A DNA stretch of 38,081 nt, from IMG/VR virus record IMGVR_UViG_3300042892_000428, positions 1-38,081 of that record, one strand, 5' to 3'. This DNA comes from a virus. Made by a program: the position numbers and the translations under genes. Below the pieces are notes generated by a model that was not told the DNA's origin, made no database searches, and was given only the letters and a program-made list of their open reading frames with translations. Of the stretch, positions 28,323 through 35,966 are shown one piece after another; position 1 is the first letter of the stretch; every line of letters starts with the position of its first letter.

Positions 28323-28700
28323 TTATTGTGTAGAAAGTGTGTCGTTGGTGCCGTTGAAATTCATCAGCATGACTCTAGTCTGATTAGTTAATACGTAACG
28401 CAGTTGTAGTTCTATTTGTATGCCTTGATCATATTCTGTAACAATGATATTATCAAAACTTACACGTGGATCATAGCTAGCGATAGCACGAATATCCTGT
28501 GTGATCACGCTTTTTAGGTCTTCTGTAAAGGGTTCATGCAGGACATTCCAAATGATAGTGCCAAAATTTGGACGCATGAGCTTTTCACCCTTGCGTATGT
28601 TGAAATGATTGAAAATATCCTGCTTGATCAAATCAAAATCCGTAAGGCGGAAGTTCTTGCTAGATCCTAGAGTGCTAAATCCTTTATATGTAGTGGCCAT
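28323..28700 (-). CDS. 25: Baseplate wedge subunit gp25 (GPW/gp25 family)
   Basis: The protein has 125 residues; T4 gp25 has 132. The family signature is clear: residues 21-60 read DFDLIKQDIFNHFNIRKGEK then LMRPNFGTIIWNVLHEP, the R-x-G-E-x-x-x-x-P-x-F-G core of the gp25/GpW family, also seen in TssE of type VI secretion. The C-terminal half has the expected beta-alpha pattern (DPRVSFDNIIVTEY, IQIELQLRYVL). With gp6 and gp53 it forms the wedge core that nucleates sheath assembly. The ATG at 28700 follows the spike gene stop by 8 bases. A GATAAATA motif ends 5 bases before it, and the only Shine-Dalgarno-like AAGGA overlaps that motif, 11 bases from the ATG. Confidence 0.95.
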   Translation of the reverse strand: MATTYKGFSTLGSSKNFRLTDFDLIKQDIFNHFNIRKGEKLMRPNFGTIIWNVLHEPFTEDLKSVITQDIRAIASYDPRVSFDNIIVTEYDQGIQIELQLRYVLTNQTRVMLMNFNGTNDTLSTQ

Positions 28701-28705
28701 GTAAA

Positions 28706-28713
28706 TATTTATC
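28706..28713 (-). promoter_or_regulatory. T4-type late promoter motif GATAAATA (leaderless class) before gp25
   Basis: GATAAATA on the minus strand overlaps the stop codon of the spike gene and ends exactly 5 bases before the gp25 ATG. The predicted RNA start is at or next to the ATG. The overlap with the TAA stop could favour this motif by chance, so confidence is limited. Confidence 0.45.
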
Positions 28714-30769
28714 CTTGGTTTACGGCCTGGACCTGCCCAGCCAATATCGAAGCCGCATACTTGCCTTGGTTGAATATATCTGCGCCCGTGCCTTGTCCTT
28801 CTCTGAAGTTTTTGGCGGCATCTACTCCAACTTCGTGTGCCAGGGCCAACATACCCGCCACATCTTCGGGCGGTTGTTCTTCTGAGATCGCACCACTGGC
28901 AACCATGGCAGTATAGTTATTACTAGTCAATTCTGCCATGATAGATTCTTGTTCAGGCCCATTATCTAATAATGCATCAACTGAGTCTATACCATTCTTT
29001 CCGATCCAACTGTTGGGATTTTGTAAATCTTCATTGCTAGCCACAGAGCTTTTTACATAGCCGCCATCTACTAATGCTTGATAATCAATTTGGTATTTGC
29101 CTACTGCCCCCGTATCAGTGTCAACTGAGGTATAATCGTTACCTGACCCTGCTTGTGCTAATAAAGCTGTGGTTTGGTCTTGACTTAATGTTCCCACTGG
29201 TGCACTGGCTGCGGGTTGGTTCCTTAGGTCTTTTATTGATGCGGCATTTTGCACTCCGGCGCTGGCCGCAGTTTTAGTAGCATCAATGGCGCCTTTATAA
29301 GGTTTTGGTTGTATGCCCGGACTGGTTGGTTGAAAGAATACTCCATTGTAGCCACGTGAGTATGGTTCGTGTGTTGGGGCCACTGTTACTATGGTGCTTA
29401 AGGCATTAGGAACAACACGCCAAACACCGCTGGAATTTAGTCCTGCGCCAGGTAAGCTGTTTACCTGCAAAGGATCTACTCCCTTGACTGAGGTAGAAGC
29501 GCCGCTGTTTTGATATATGCCGCTGGCATCTACAGCAAACTTAGCAGCGGCTTTTAAAGACATTGCCGCAGAAGATTCTACGTTAAATGCCGCACCCGAT
29601 TTAAATTCTGTTAGTCCAGAGGATTCTACTTTTAGTGTTCCTGTTAGTAATTCTGTTTTAGTAGTTTCTAATTTAATTTTTGATCCGGATTTCATATTAA
29701 TACTACCACCAGCATTGATATTAATATTAGTGTCGCTGTGCAGATTAAGTGTGCCTTCACTACGGACATTAAATGATCCTGATGCATAAGCACTGATACT
29801 GCCGCTTGGCCCTAGTTCGATCCAACTACCGCCATCTGCGTGTGCGATATAGATAGTTTTATTAGTATCGTGCATTAAGATCTGATGACCATTAGCAGTG
29901 CGAAGTCTGACCAATTGATCTTCACCCAAGGCCGCACCATCGTCCATGACGAACACATGCCCACCTTTGCGTGATTTAATCTTTAGATATTTTGGATCAA
30001 TTTTACCCGCAGACAGTTCTGATGTGTATTTGTCTTTAGATTCTTTAGTGTCTGCTGGATCATCTAATGGACGGCCAGGTGTGCTGATACCAAATACTTG
30101 GCTTGGGCTTTCGCGCTGGCTTGAGCTAGATATAGCACCGCGAGTAGTATCTTGGTCTAGTCCTTGTTTGCGTAGGATATTATACTGTATCACATGTACA
30201 GGTTTATTGTTTAGATAAAATGCGGTGTTGGTAAAATCTTTGGTGTATTCATTGAATTCGACCACTGGAACGATATCGCCCTTGGCATAGGATTTACGTT
30301 GTTCAGCAGTTAGACTATTAACGTCTACATTTTGTGTGCCTGCGATTCCTGGCAACATGAAATGACTGAGATTGCTATTAACACAACCAATAAAATACCC
30401 ACGTAAGGGATCACCAGCGATAAAGATAACGATAACTTCTACACCAATGTCTGGTGGCACCATCCACATACCATAGGTATGACTTACTCTGGTAAAACTG
30501 TTGTCTGGGCTCGGAGTATCTGTGTGTGATTGCACCTGACTGGTATAGCCCATGTATGGACTACTATAGCTGACTGTACGCCAATTGTTTGCATCATCTG
30601 CTGGGCCACCTAGATCAGGAATGTATACCTGCAGTCTACCCGACAGCGTTGGGTCAAGATTATTTTTAACTATACCTACGTATGGATAGGGATCAACACG
30701 AGTGCCCGGAGCGTCTTCACGTCTTGCTGCTTTAACTACCTTACTACCTATCCTGTCATTGATTGCCAT
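28709..30769 (-). CDS. 5: Central spike protein, gp5/VgrG-like, with C-terminal muramidase-type domain lacking the catalytic Glu
   Basis: The protein has 686 residues. Residues of about 25-150 (YPYVGIVKNNLDPTLSGRLQ, YMGYTSQ, GMWMVPPDIGVEVIVIFIAG, PLRGYFIGCV) form the OB-fold of gp5/VgrG spikes. Residues of about 335-420 are short repeats (LNLHSDTNININAGGSINMK and on), the triple-stranded beta-helix needle. From residue 528 there is a lysozyme/transglycosylase-like domain: LLAQAGSGNDYTSVDT, GAVGKYQI, then EDVAGMLALAHEVG. In active relatives the A-x-x-E-S-G motif holds the catalytic Glu; here that place is Gly541 (codon at 29147-29149). T4 gp5 carries its lysozyme between OB-fold and needle, so the layout is permuted. 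AAGGA is 7 bases before the ATG. It penetrates the outer membrane or cell wall during injection. Confidence 0.85.
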   Translation of the reverse strand: MAINDRIGSKVVKAARREDAPGTRVDPYPYVGIVKNNLDPTLSGRLQVYIPDLGGPADDANNWRTVSYSSPYMGYTSQVQSHTDTPSPDNSFTRVSHTYGMWMVPPDIGVEVIVIFIAGDPLRGYFIGCVNSNLSHFMLPGIAGTQNVDVNSLTAEQRKSYAKGDIVPVVEFNEYTKDFTNTAFYLNNKPVHVIQYNILRKQGLDQDTTRGAISSSSQRESPSQVFGISTPGRPLDDPADTKESKDKYTSELSAGKIDPKYLKIKSRKGGHVFVMDDGAALGEDQLVRLRTANGHQILMHDTNKTIYIAHADGGSWIELGPSGSISAYASGSFNVRSEGTLNLHSDTNININAGGSINMKSGSKIKLETTKTELLTGTLKVESSGLTEFKSGAAFNVESSAAMSLKAAAKFAVDASGIYQNSGASTSVKGVDPLQVNSLPGAGLNSSGVWRVVPNALSTIVTVAPTHEPYSRGYNGVFFQPTSPGIQPKPYKGAIDATKTAASAGVQNAASIKDLRNQPAASAPVGTLSQDQTTALLAQAGSGNDYTSVDTDTGAVGKYQIDYQALVDGGYVKSSVASNEDLQNPNSWIGKNGIDSVDALLDNGPEQESIMAELTSNNYTAMVASGAISEEQPPEDVAGMLALAHEVGVDAAKNFREGQGTGADIFNQGKYAASILAGQVQAVNQG

Positions 30770-30784
30770 GTGTCTTTCCTTTGA

Positions 30785-33643
30785 TTATTGCACCGCAGCT
30801 TCGCCAGGCACCCTATTACCTCTACTAGATATTGGAGTAAAGTTAGGTGCTATAGCCTGTGGTTCTGTTTGATCGGATATAGTTTCTTCTGGTGCAGTTT
30901 CATTCACTATACGTAGATCCTGTGCGTTCTGTGTTAGTAATGGTGGTACGTTATTAGCTTCTTGTGCTGCCTGTTGATTCTCTCCAGCTGTCTGATTAGT
31001 TGCCGAGTCACTAGCATCAGCTGTAGACTGTTGTGGTCCACCACTTTGTAACAAGCTAGGAATAATTGGCGGTGTTTGTGTGATACCTAATTTACCTGGG
31101 AATGCGTCTGGATTGGCTTCCTGACGTTCTGTTCGTTCTGTTCCATTGGTATTTTGTAATTCAGTATAATCAAATGCAGCTTGACGAGGTAGTCGTGTCA
31201 TTTCTAATTCTTGTGTGAATTGACCACTGCGGAAATTGCTAGTAACTTGTATAACCTGATACAGTCCGCTAAACAAACTAGTTTTATAGTCAGGGTCAAA
31301 TTCCATTAGTCCTGTTGACTCGTCAATGTCAACAGGAGTGCGGAATAATACCTGTGCATAAACTACTCCGTTGTCCATTACTAAACTACCGTTATTTGGT
31401 AGTAGTCTTTCGTCGTCGGTGGGCTTTGTGGGTGTAGCTGTAATACTAGCCTGCACAGTTGGTTTATAAAAGATATCGTCTTGTTTGATAAAATCAGGGT
31501 CACCTAAGATTTTTAATTTTAAACCTACCATGTCGGCCATACTGTCGGTCATTAAACTATCAGCCAAATCAATCGATGCTACTTCTTTGGTATTTGTGGC
31601 TCCACCAGTTGCGGCAGCTTTAGAATTCTGCACGACCGGGTGCAGTATAGATGGCATAATAGCATTAGGTTCCATAGATGGTGCGCCACCGGTATAGTTT
31701 GGAAAATTCTGAGTTTGCTCGGCGATAGTATTACTGTCAGCACTAGGACTAAGCTCAGACATACTGTTTCTATAAGCTGTAATTTGACTAAAATATAGGG
31801 CATTAAAGTTTATATCAAAATCAAATACATCATCATTCTTTCCTGTATAGATGTAATTATAGTTCTTAGTTGGATACAACTGTGTACCTTGCGGTGCTAT
31901 ATCAAGCCGAACATTAAAAATCTTGTAAGATTTAACTGTATAGGTAATTTCACGGGCCCATACCTTTCTAATGTTGTCAAATCCTCGCAGTCTGATAGTA
32001 GGAACGATCCTAAACCAATTGAGTGGTTCTTCAGCCATTTCTTTTCTTTTTTGATCGTAACTAGGATCTTCGGGTATAATTAGCTGATTCTGTATATAAT
32101 CACTGTTGCGAATTATATATTCTAAGAGTTTTTCTATAGTTGTGCCATAGTTAATTTGGAATATAACTTTGGTAGGATCGTATACTGCCTGCTCTTCGCC
32201 TGCCCCTTGTCTTTTTATATTTACGAAGTCGTTCGGAGTTCTGGCATCTTGCATCCTAGTGCGTTTGGGAGTAACGATGTCTGGGTGGGTGAACAGGCTC
32301 TTACCAATCGCATCATCAAATTCAAATCTATAGATATCATTCTCACCAATCTTGCCGTTGATTTTAAGATTTTCATTCCATTCGTTGATTGCAGTGCCAT
32401 AGCTCTTAACACGGGTATAGGTTGTATTGGCAGTTCCGCTAAAGTTTGGTCCTATATTATTTTGTTCAGTTATAGCACGCTCACCTGGTACCTGATTGCC
32501 GGCAAATGGCACAGTATCAGCAGGGGTGCCTTCAATTGATTGAAAAAATTCTGCCACTGACCCTGCCACTACTTCAAAGTTAGCTGGAGTAGTTACAGTA
32601 TTAGAATCAAATGCTGAATGGCCAAATGCTGTGGCTTGTATTCTATATTCTGCACCTTTTCCGCTAACACGCACATCAAATTTTATAATCTTAATAGGTA
32701 TGCGTTTACGCAATTCTTCAACTGATCCAACAATCTTCCCAGCATCATCAATGGTAAAGAAATCTATCTGTAACATATAAGGCTGATCTAGATAGTTTTG
32801 ACTGTTAACAGATTTAGCGGTTTTGATTATGCGTTCTACTAAAGTAAAGCCGTAGGGTTCAACGATAGTAAACGTAAGATCAATAGCGTTGGTATTTCTA
32901 GTCGCTTTATTTGGCGCTATAGTAGTTACTACATTTAGATCATCAAAATAAAAATCTCTATCAAAAAATTCACTGCGTGGAAAATTATCTGGACTATATC
33001 GACCAGCACTGGCTATTAGCACACGTTTTGGAGTATAAGTCTGTGTGTTGACTGTGTCATTATATTCTTCATCACTTAGCATGTGTAGGCTTAGGCCGTA
33101 GATGTAGCTAGGATATTGATGTAGTCTATTGGGAATTGGATATAATATGCCAGGGCGGGTAGCCGTGACAATATTTTCCTCACCAGCAACTTCGGTAGGA
33201 GTTTGTGTATTGGGTGTAGCCGGGCCACCCCCTGTCAGTGCATTAGCATTATTGATGCGTTTTTGTAGATCTGTACCTTCACTGCGTTCATAGTATTTGT
33301 CCACTACTGTAGCGGCATCAGCGGCGGTGGTTGTTGCTTTAAGTCTTGCTCCTGCGGCTTTTTCTTTACCTTGTGTTAGTTCGTAGTTTACAAAATCTAA
33401 TTGTTGTTGGTAGGTAGATTGACTTAACGGAACACCTGCAAATTCTTGGAAGTCGGCCTGTCTAGATCCTCGCCATTGTGCGATACCAGCAGCACCACGA
33501 CCGCCTCCGGCACCATTAAATGCCTGAGGGTTAAGAGCCGATTCTGCTTGTAGATTACCAACGATACCAGCGGCCTGTGCTGGAGACCAACCCTTGCCTT
33601 GGAAGAAACTTAGTGCGGTTTGAGCTGCTTGACTAGTGGCCAT
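30785..33643 (-). CDS. Baseplate hub protein: N-terminal tail lysozyme fused to gp27-like hub
   Basis: The protein has 952 residues. Residues 1-140 form a phage tail lysozyme domain: FFQGKGWSPAQAAGIVGNLQ, E34 in QAESALNPQAF as the likely catalytic Glu, GAAGIAQWRG at 51-59, then LDFVNYELTQGKEKAA. A Pro/Thr linker follows. From about 165 there is a large hub-like region (YGLSLHMLSDEEYND, DRDFYFDDLNVVTTIAPNKA, EPYGFTLVERI) that looks like the gp27-type hub of marine T4-like phages. The last 150 residues are Gln/Asn/Pro-rich and probably flexible. It sits between gp53 and the spike, and it would trimerise under the spike. AGGT lies close before the ATG at 33643. It would locally degrade peptidoglycan during injection. 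Confidence 0.78.
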   Translation of the reverse strand: MATSQAAQTALSFFQGKGWSPAQAAGIVGNLQAESALNPQAFNGAGGGRGAAGIAQWRGSRQADFQEFAGVPLSQSTYQQQLDFVNYELTQGKEKAAGARLKATTTAADAATVVDKYYERSEGTDLQKRINNANALTGGGPATPNTQTPTEVAGEENIVTATRPGILYPIPNRLHQYPSYIYGLSLHMLSDEEYNDTVNTQTYTPKRVLIASAGRYSPDNFPRSEFFDRDFYFDDLNVVTTIAPNKATRNTNAIDLTFTIVEPYGFTLVERIIKTAKSVNSQNYLDQPYMLQIDFFTIDDAGKIVGSVEELRKRIPIKIIKFDVRVSGKGAEYRIQATAFGHSAFDSNTVTTPANFEVVAGSVAEFFQSIEGTPADTVPFAGNQVPGERAITEQNNIGPNFSGTANTTYTRVKSYGTAINEWNENLKINGKIGENDIYRFEFDDAIGKSLFTHPDIVTPKRTRMQDARTPNDFVNIKRQGAGEEQAVYDPTKVIFQINYGTTIEKLLEYIIRNSDYIQNQLIIPEDPSYDQKRKEMAEEPLNWFRIVPTIRLRGFDNIRKVWAREITYTVKSYKIFNVRLDIAPQGTQLYPTKNYNYIYTGKNDDVFDFDINFNALYFSQITAYRNSMSELSPSADSNTIAEQTQNFPNYTGGAPSMEPNAIMPSILHPVVQNSKAAATGGATNTKEVASIDLADSLMTDSMADMVGLKLKILGDPDFIKQDDIFYKPTVQASITATPTKPTDDERLLPNNGSLVMDNGVVYAQVLFRTPVDIDESTGLMEFDPDYKTSLFSGLYQVIQVTSNFRSGQFTQELEMTRLPRQAAFDYTELQNTNGTERTERQEANPDAFPGKLGITQTPPIIPSLLQSGGPQQSTADASDSATNQTAGENQQAAQEANNVPPLLTQNAQDLRIVNETAPEETISDQTEPQAIAPNFTPISSRGNRVPGEAAVQ

Positions 33644-33647
33644 CTAC

Positions 33648-33950
33648 CTATAGTCCCAATGCTGAAGTTAGATTCTGTTTCTGTGGCACGTATATCGTAA
33701 CACCCGGCTGGAAATCAAATATAGGGTCTTGTAGGACATTTGGATTACGTATAGCAAACACCCACCACAGTGCCGGGTCACCATATAAGTCAAATGCCAG
33801 TAGATCAGGACGGCCTTGATAGATAGCATCAATCTGATATGCTACATCTTTTGCGTCAATTGGAATAGCCGGAATATTAGCTACGTCTAAAAAGAAACCA
33901 TAGATGTCAGTATTTGCATAAGGGCTGGACCTTGAGTATGTAACTGCCAT
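33648..33950 (-). CDS. 53: Baseplate wedge protein, gp53/LysM-like
   Basis: The protein has 100 residues. The core YQGRPDLLAFDLYGDPALWW, then VFAIRNPNVLQDPIFDFQPG and TIYVPQ matches the LysM-like part of T4 gp53 (there RPEELANAIYGNPQLYWVLL). It fits the tail protein X/LysM pattern, a short domain that pins wedges to the hub or sheath. It is only half the length of T4 gp53 (196), keeping just this core. The ATG shares a base with the stop of the upstream gene (TAATG), with GGAGGA 8 bases upstream, so it is strongly coupled. Order 53-hub-spike-25-6 fits the T4 baseplate cluster. Confidence 0.82.
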   Translation of the reverse strand: MAVTYSRSSPYANTDIYGFFLDVANIPAIPIDAKDVAYQIDAIYQGRPDLLAFDLYGDPALWWVFAIRNPNVLQDPIFDFQPGVTIYVPQKQNLTSALGL

Positions 33951-34963
33951 TAGATGAATCCTCCAAATCCTCTGTCATTGTCTGCTAATAGGTCACCATT
34001 GGCAAACTTGTTAAGATCAAAGCGGTCATGTAGATTTTTACGGCTATAAATTGGACGCAGAGTCACTGATATGGTGCTGACTGCCGGAACACGAGTAGTT
34101 GTTGTTATCGTATTATATTCTAATTTAGGTGCTGTGGTTGCCCTGGTTCCTTCTTTACTAGATTGCAATAGAGCCGGAACAAATGCTTTTTCTTCCTCTG
34201 ATAGTTGCACGCTGGTATTTGGTCCAGCTGGTGCTGATGCGGCTGACTCTGTTAAACTAGTCTTGCTAATAGGTACCTGTATATAATCTACTTCAGAAGG
34301 CATAGTGTGTTGGAATGAGGTAATCACACAAGGAACATGTGGGAAGTAGTGGCTACCGTAGCCATCTAAAAATACTATCGGGGGTGGGTTACCTACGTTG
34401 GCACCAGTACCAAAAAACATTTTAGTTGCTGAACGGAAAAAGTATATGGCCGCCATTAGATATTGTCCATCTGCAGGACCCTGGACTGTGAATTCGCCTG
34501 ATACCTGTATGTCTGCCACTTCTGAGTTGTTGTAAAAGTGTGCGGGATAATTACTATGTGTAAGGGCAGCTGAAGTATAGTTGGCTTGGTGTGTTACTGA
34601 AATTTGTGGAACATAAGGCCAAATAACACCATTGGTTTCTAATAGAGGATACATCAAAGCGTTTGGCAACAGTGTAGGATCTTGGTAGAATATACCCGCA
34701 CCTGCGGCTAGACTTACACGGACACGCCAATCGTCTTCAGCGGCAGCAGTAGCACCACCAGTAGACGAAGCATTTTGGAATCCAATATTAGGTTCGGCTT
34801 TGGCCAAACTGCTGGCACCACCTGGTAGTAACCCGCTGATAGCACTGCGAGCTTTACTGGGATTTAGCAGATCAAACACAGTATTACTACCTGGGATTCC
34901 GCCGGATTCTCCAGGAGCCAGACTGCTAGATTGATTAAAGATGCCGCCTAAATTTAGTGCCAT
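33950..34963 (-). CDS. Baseplate / tail-tube-associated structural protein, first gene of late unit
   Basis: The protein has 337 residues. The first 75 are low-complexity Ser/Gly/Ala. From DDWRVRVSLAAGAGIFYQDP to about residue 230 there is a compact domain (GVIWPYVPQISVTHQANYTS, VADIQVSGEFTVQGPADGQY, GSHYFPHVPCVITSFQHTMP) with the strand pattern of tail-tube or tube-initiator proteins. By place and size it could correspond to gp48 or gp54, which start the tail tube on the baseplate, but I cannot align it to either with certainty. A second part ends in RGFGGFI. AAGAGG lies 10 bases before the ATG, downstream of an exact TATAAATA late promoter. Expected abundant in virions. Confidence 0.6.
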   Translation of the reverse strand: MALNLGGIFNQSSSLAPGESGGIPGSNTVFDLLNPSKARSAISGLLPGGASSLAKAEPNIGFQNASSTGGATAAAEDDWRVRVSLAAGAGIFYQDPTLLPNALMYPLLETNGVIWPYVPQISVTHQANYTSAALTHSNYPAHFYNNSEVADIQVSGEFTVQGPADGQYLMAAIYFFRSATKMFFGTGANVGNPPPIVFLDGYGSHYFPHVPCVITSFQHTMPSEVDYIQVPISKTSLTESAASAPAGPNTSVQLSEEEKAFVPALLQSSKEGTRATTAPKLEYNTITTTTRVPAVSTISVTLRPIYSRKNLHDRFDLNKFANGDLLADNDRGFGGFI

Positions 34964-34977
34964 ATTTAAAATACCTC

Positions 34978-35006
34978 TTGTTCTTAGTATTTATAGGTAT
35001 TATAAT
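34978..35006 (+). promoter_or_regulatory. Host-type (sigma-70-like) promoter for the late sigma gene
   Basis: A perfect -10 TATAAT at 35001-35006 is preceded, 17 bases away, by a weak -35 TTGTTC at 34978-34983. The predicted start near 35013 leaves a leader of about 22 bases with AAGGA before the ATG. The divergent late motif at 34988-34995 lies between its two boxes, so the two promoters cannot be occupied together. Confidence 0.5.
34988..34995 (-). promoter_or_regulatory. Exact T4-type late promoter TATAAATA, head of the structural unit
   Basis: The minus strand carries the exact T4 late consensus TATAAATA, ending 24 bases before the ATG at 34963. The predicted leader of about 18 bases contains AAGAGG. 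It is the first element of about 32 kb of co-directional structural genes. Confidence 0.75.
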
Positions 35007-35034
35007 AGTAGTAGTTAAAAGGAACCCGTGACCC

Positions 35035-35916
35035 ATGAGAAAGGTAAATTATCTAAACAATAAAGATATTCTTAAGGAAATACATAAGAGTAAATTGACA
35101 TATTGTAGTTTTATCAGCGATGATGTAAAAAGTTATGACATGATTGTCCTTGGCGTTGACAAGATTACTAAAAAAGCAGTGCAGGAAGCTCGCAAGATGC
35201 GTGCAGAACGGCTAGCTAAAGAAGCACAAGAAGCAGAACTGCTATTAGGAAACAAACGTAAATTGGATGAATTCTTAACCCCAACCAAAGATATTCCCAT
35301 AACCGATGTAGTATTCCGTGTTATGACTTGGGAACATATACCAATTGATGATGTTAAACAGAAAAAAGCCGACTTGAAGGCACAAGAAGAATATGATGCT
35401 GATGAAGATAATTTTGAAACTGAGTATGACGAGCCCATAGTAGTCAAGGGTGCAACAAAATACATGAAGGTTAACTTTCCCCCATTCCAACACTACTCAG
35501 TAGATGAAGAACTAAATCCCGTGTGTGTGGGTAAAAGCCATTGGAAGGGCGGCGTTGAAAAAGGCAAGTTTAGCCGAGATCACGGCACCATGACAGCTAA
35601 ACTAGCACACATGTTTATCAAACTATGTGAACGTTATGCTACCCGTAGTAACTGGCGTGGTTATACCTATAATGATGAAATGCGTAGCCAAGCTCTACTA
35701 CAATTAAGCCAGATTGGGCTACAGTTTGATGAGGCAAAAAGCCAAAATCCATTTGCCTATTACACGGCAGCTATCACTAATAGCTTTACACGTGTTCTAA
35801 ACATCGAAAAACGTAATCAAAATATCCGTGATGACATCTTAGAGATGAACAATTATTCACCAAGCTACACACGCCAAGGCGACTGGGGTGCTGGTGGTGG
35901 ACATTACGAGGAATAA
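35035..35916 (+). CDS. 55: Late-transcription sigma factor, gp55 family
   Basis: The protein has 293 residues; T4 gp55 has 185. Residues 188-268 are the sigma region 2-like core: LAHMFIKLCERYATRSNWRG, YTYNDEMRSQALLQLSQIGL, FDEAKSQNPFAYYTAAITNS, then FTRVLNIEKRNQNIRDDILE. T4 gp55 has the same layout (FSGYT, KYKNPHAYITQACFNAF, IKKERK). The N-terminus VNYLNNKDIL matches T4 YNYVNNKELL. Between them lies an insert of about 150 residues with a charged coiled-coil-like helix (46-80) and an acidic stretch (118-133). The C-terminus (GDWGAGGGHYEE) shows no counterpart of the T4 clamp-binding SLDFLYE. It would direct host RNA polymerase to the TATAAATA-type promoters seen in this window. Start: ATG with AAGGA 11 bases upstream. 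Confidence 0.9.
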   Translation: MRKVNYLNNKDILKEIHKSKLTYCSFISDDVKSYDMIVLGVDKITKKAVQEARKMRAERLAKEAQEAELLLGNKRKLDEFLTPTKDIPITDVVFRVMTWEHIPIDDVKQKKADLKAQEEYDADEDNFETEYDEPIVVKGATKYMKVNFPPFQHYSVDEELNPVCVGKSHWKGGVEKGKFSRDHGTMTAKLAHMFIKLCERYATRSNWRGYTYNDEMRSQALLQLSQIGLQFDEAKSQNPFAYYTAAITNSFTRVLNIEKRNQNIRDDILEMNNYSPSYTRQGDWGAGGGHYEE

Positions 35917-35931
35917 TTGACAATATAAGAT

Positions 35932-35960
35932 TTGCACTTTACTTTTAACTTGCGTATAAT
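35932..35960 (+). promoter_or_regulatory. Host-type promoter giving a leaderless gp47 mRNA
   Basis: A perfect -10 TATAAT at 35955-35960 is preceded, 17 bases away, by TTGCAC at 35932-35937. Six bases separate the -10 from the ATG at 35967, so transcription is expected to start at the A of the ATG. No Shine-Dalgarno sequence is present. Confidence 0.5.
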
Positions 35961-35966
35961 ATAACT

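Noticed and set aside
32156-32539. Plus-strand open frame of 127 codons
   Set aside because: Antisense within the hub gene, whose protein pattern is well supported; no ribosome site or promoter.
35133-35465. Minus-strand open frame of 110 codons, Ser-rich
   Set aside because: Antisense of the gp55 gene; Ser-rich composition is what antisense of Lys/Glu/Ala-rich coding gives.
35917-35922. Perfect TTGACA just after the gp55 stop
   Set aside because: No -10 box at 16-18 bases downstream; the TATAAT at 35955 is too far. TTGCAC at 35932 has the right spacing instead.
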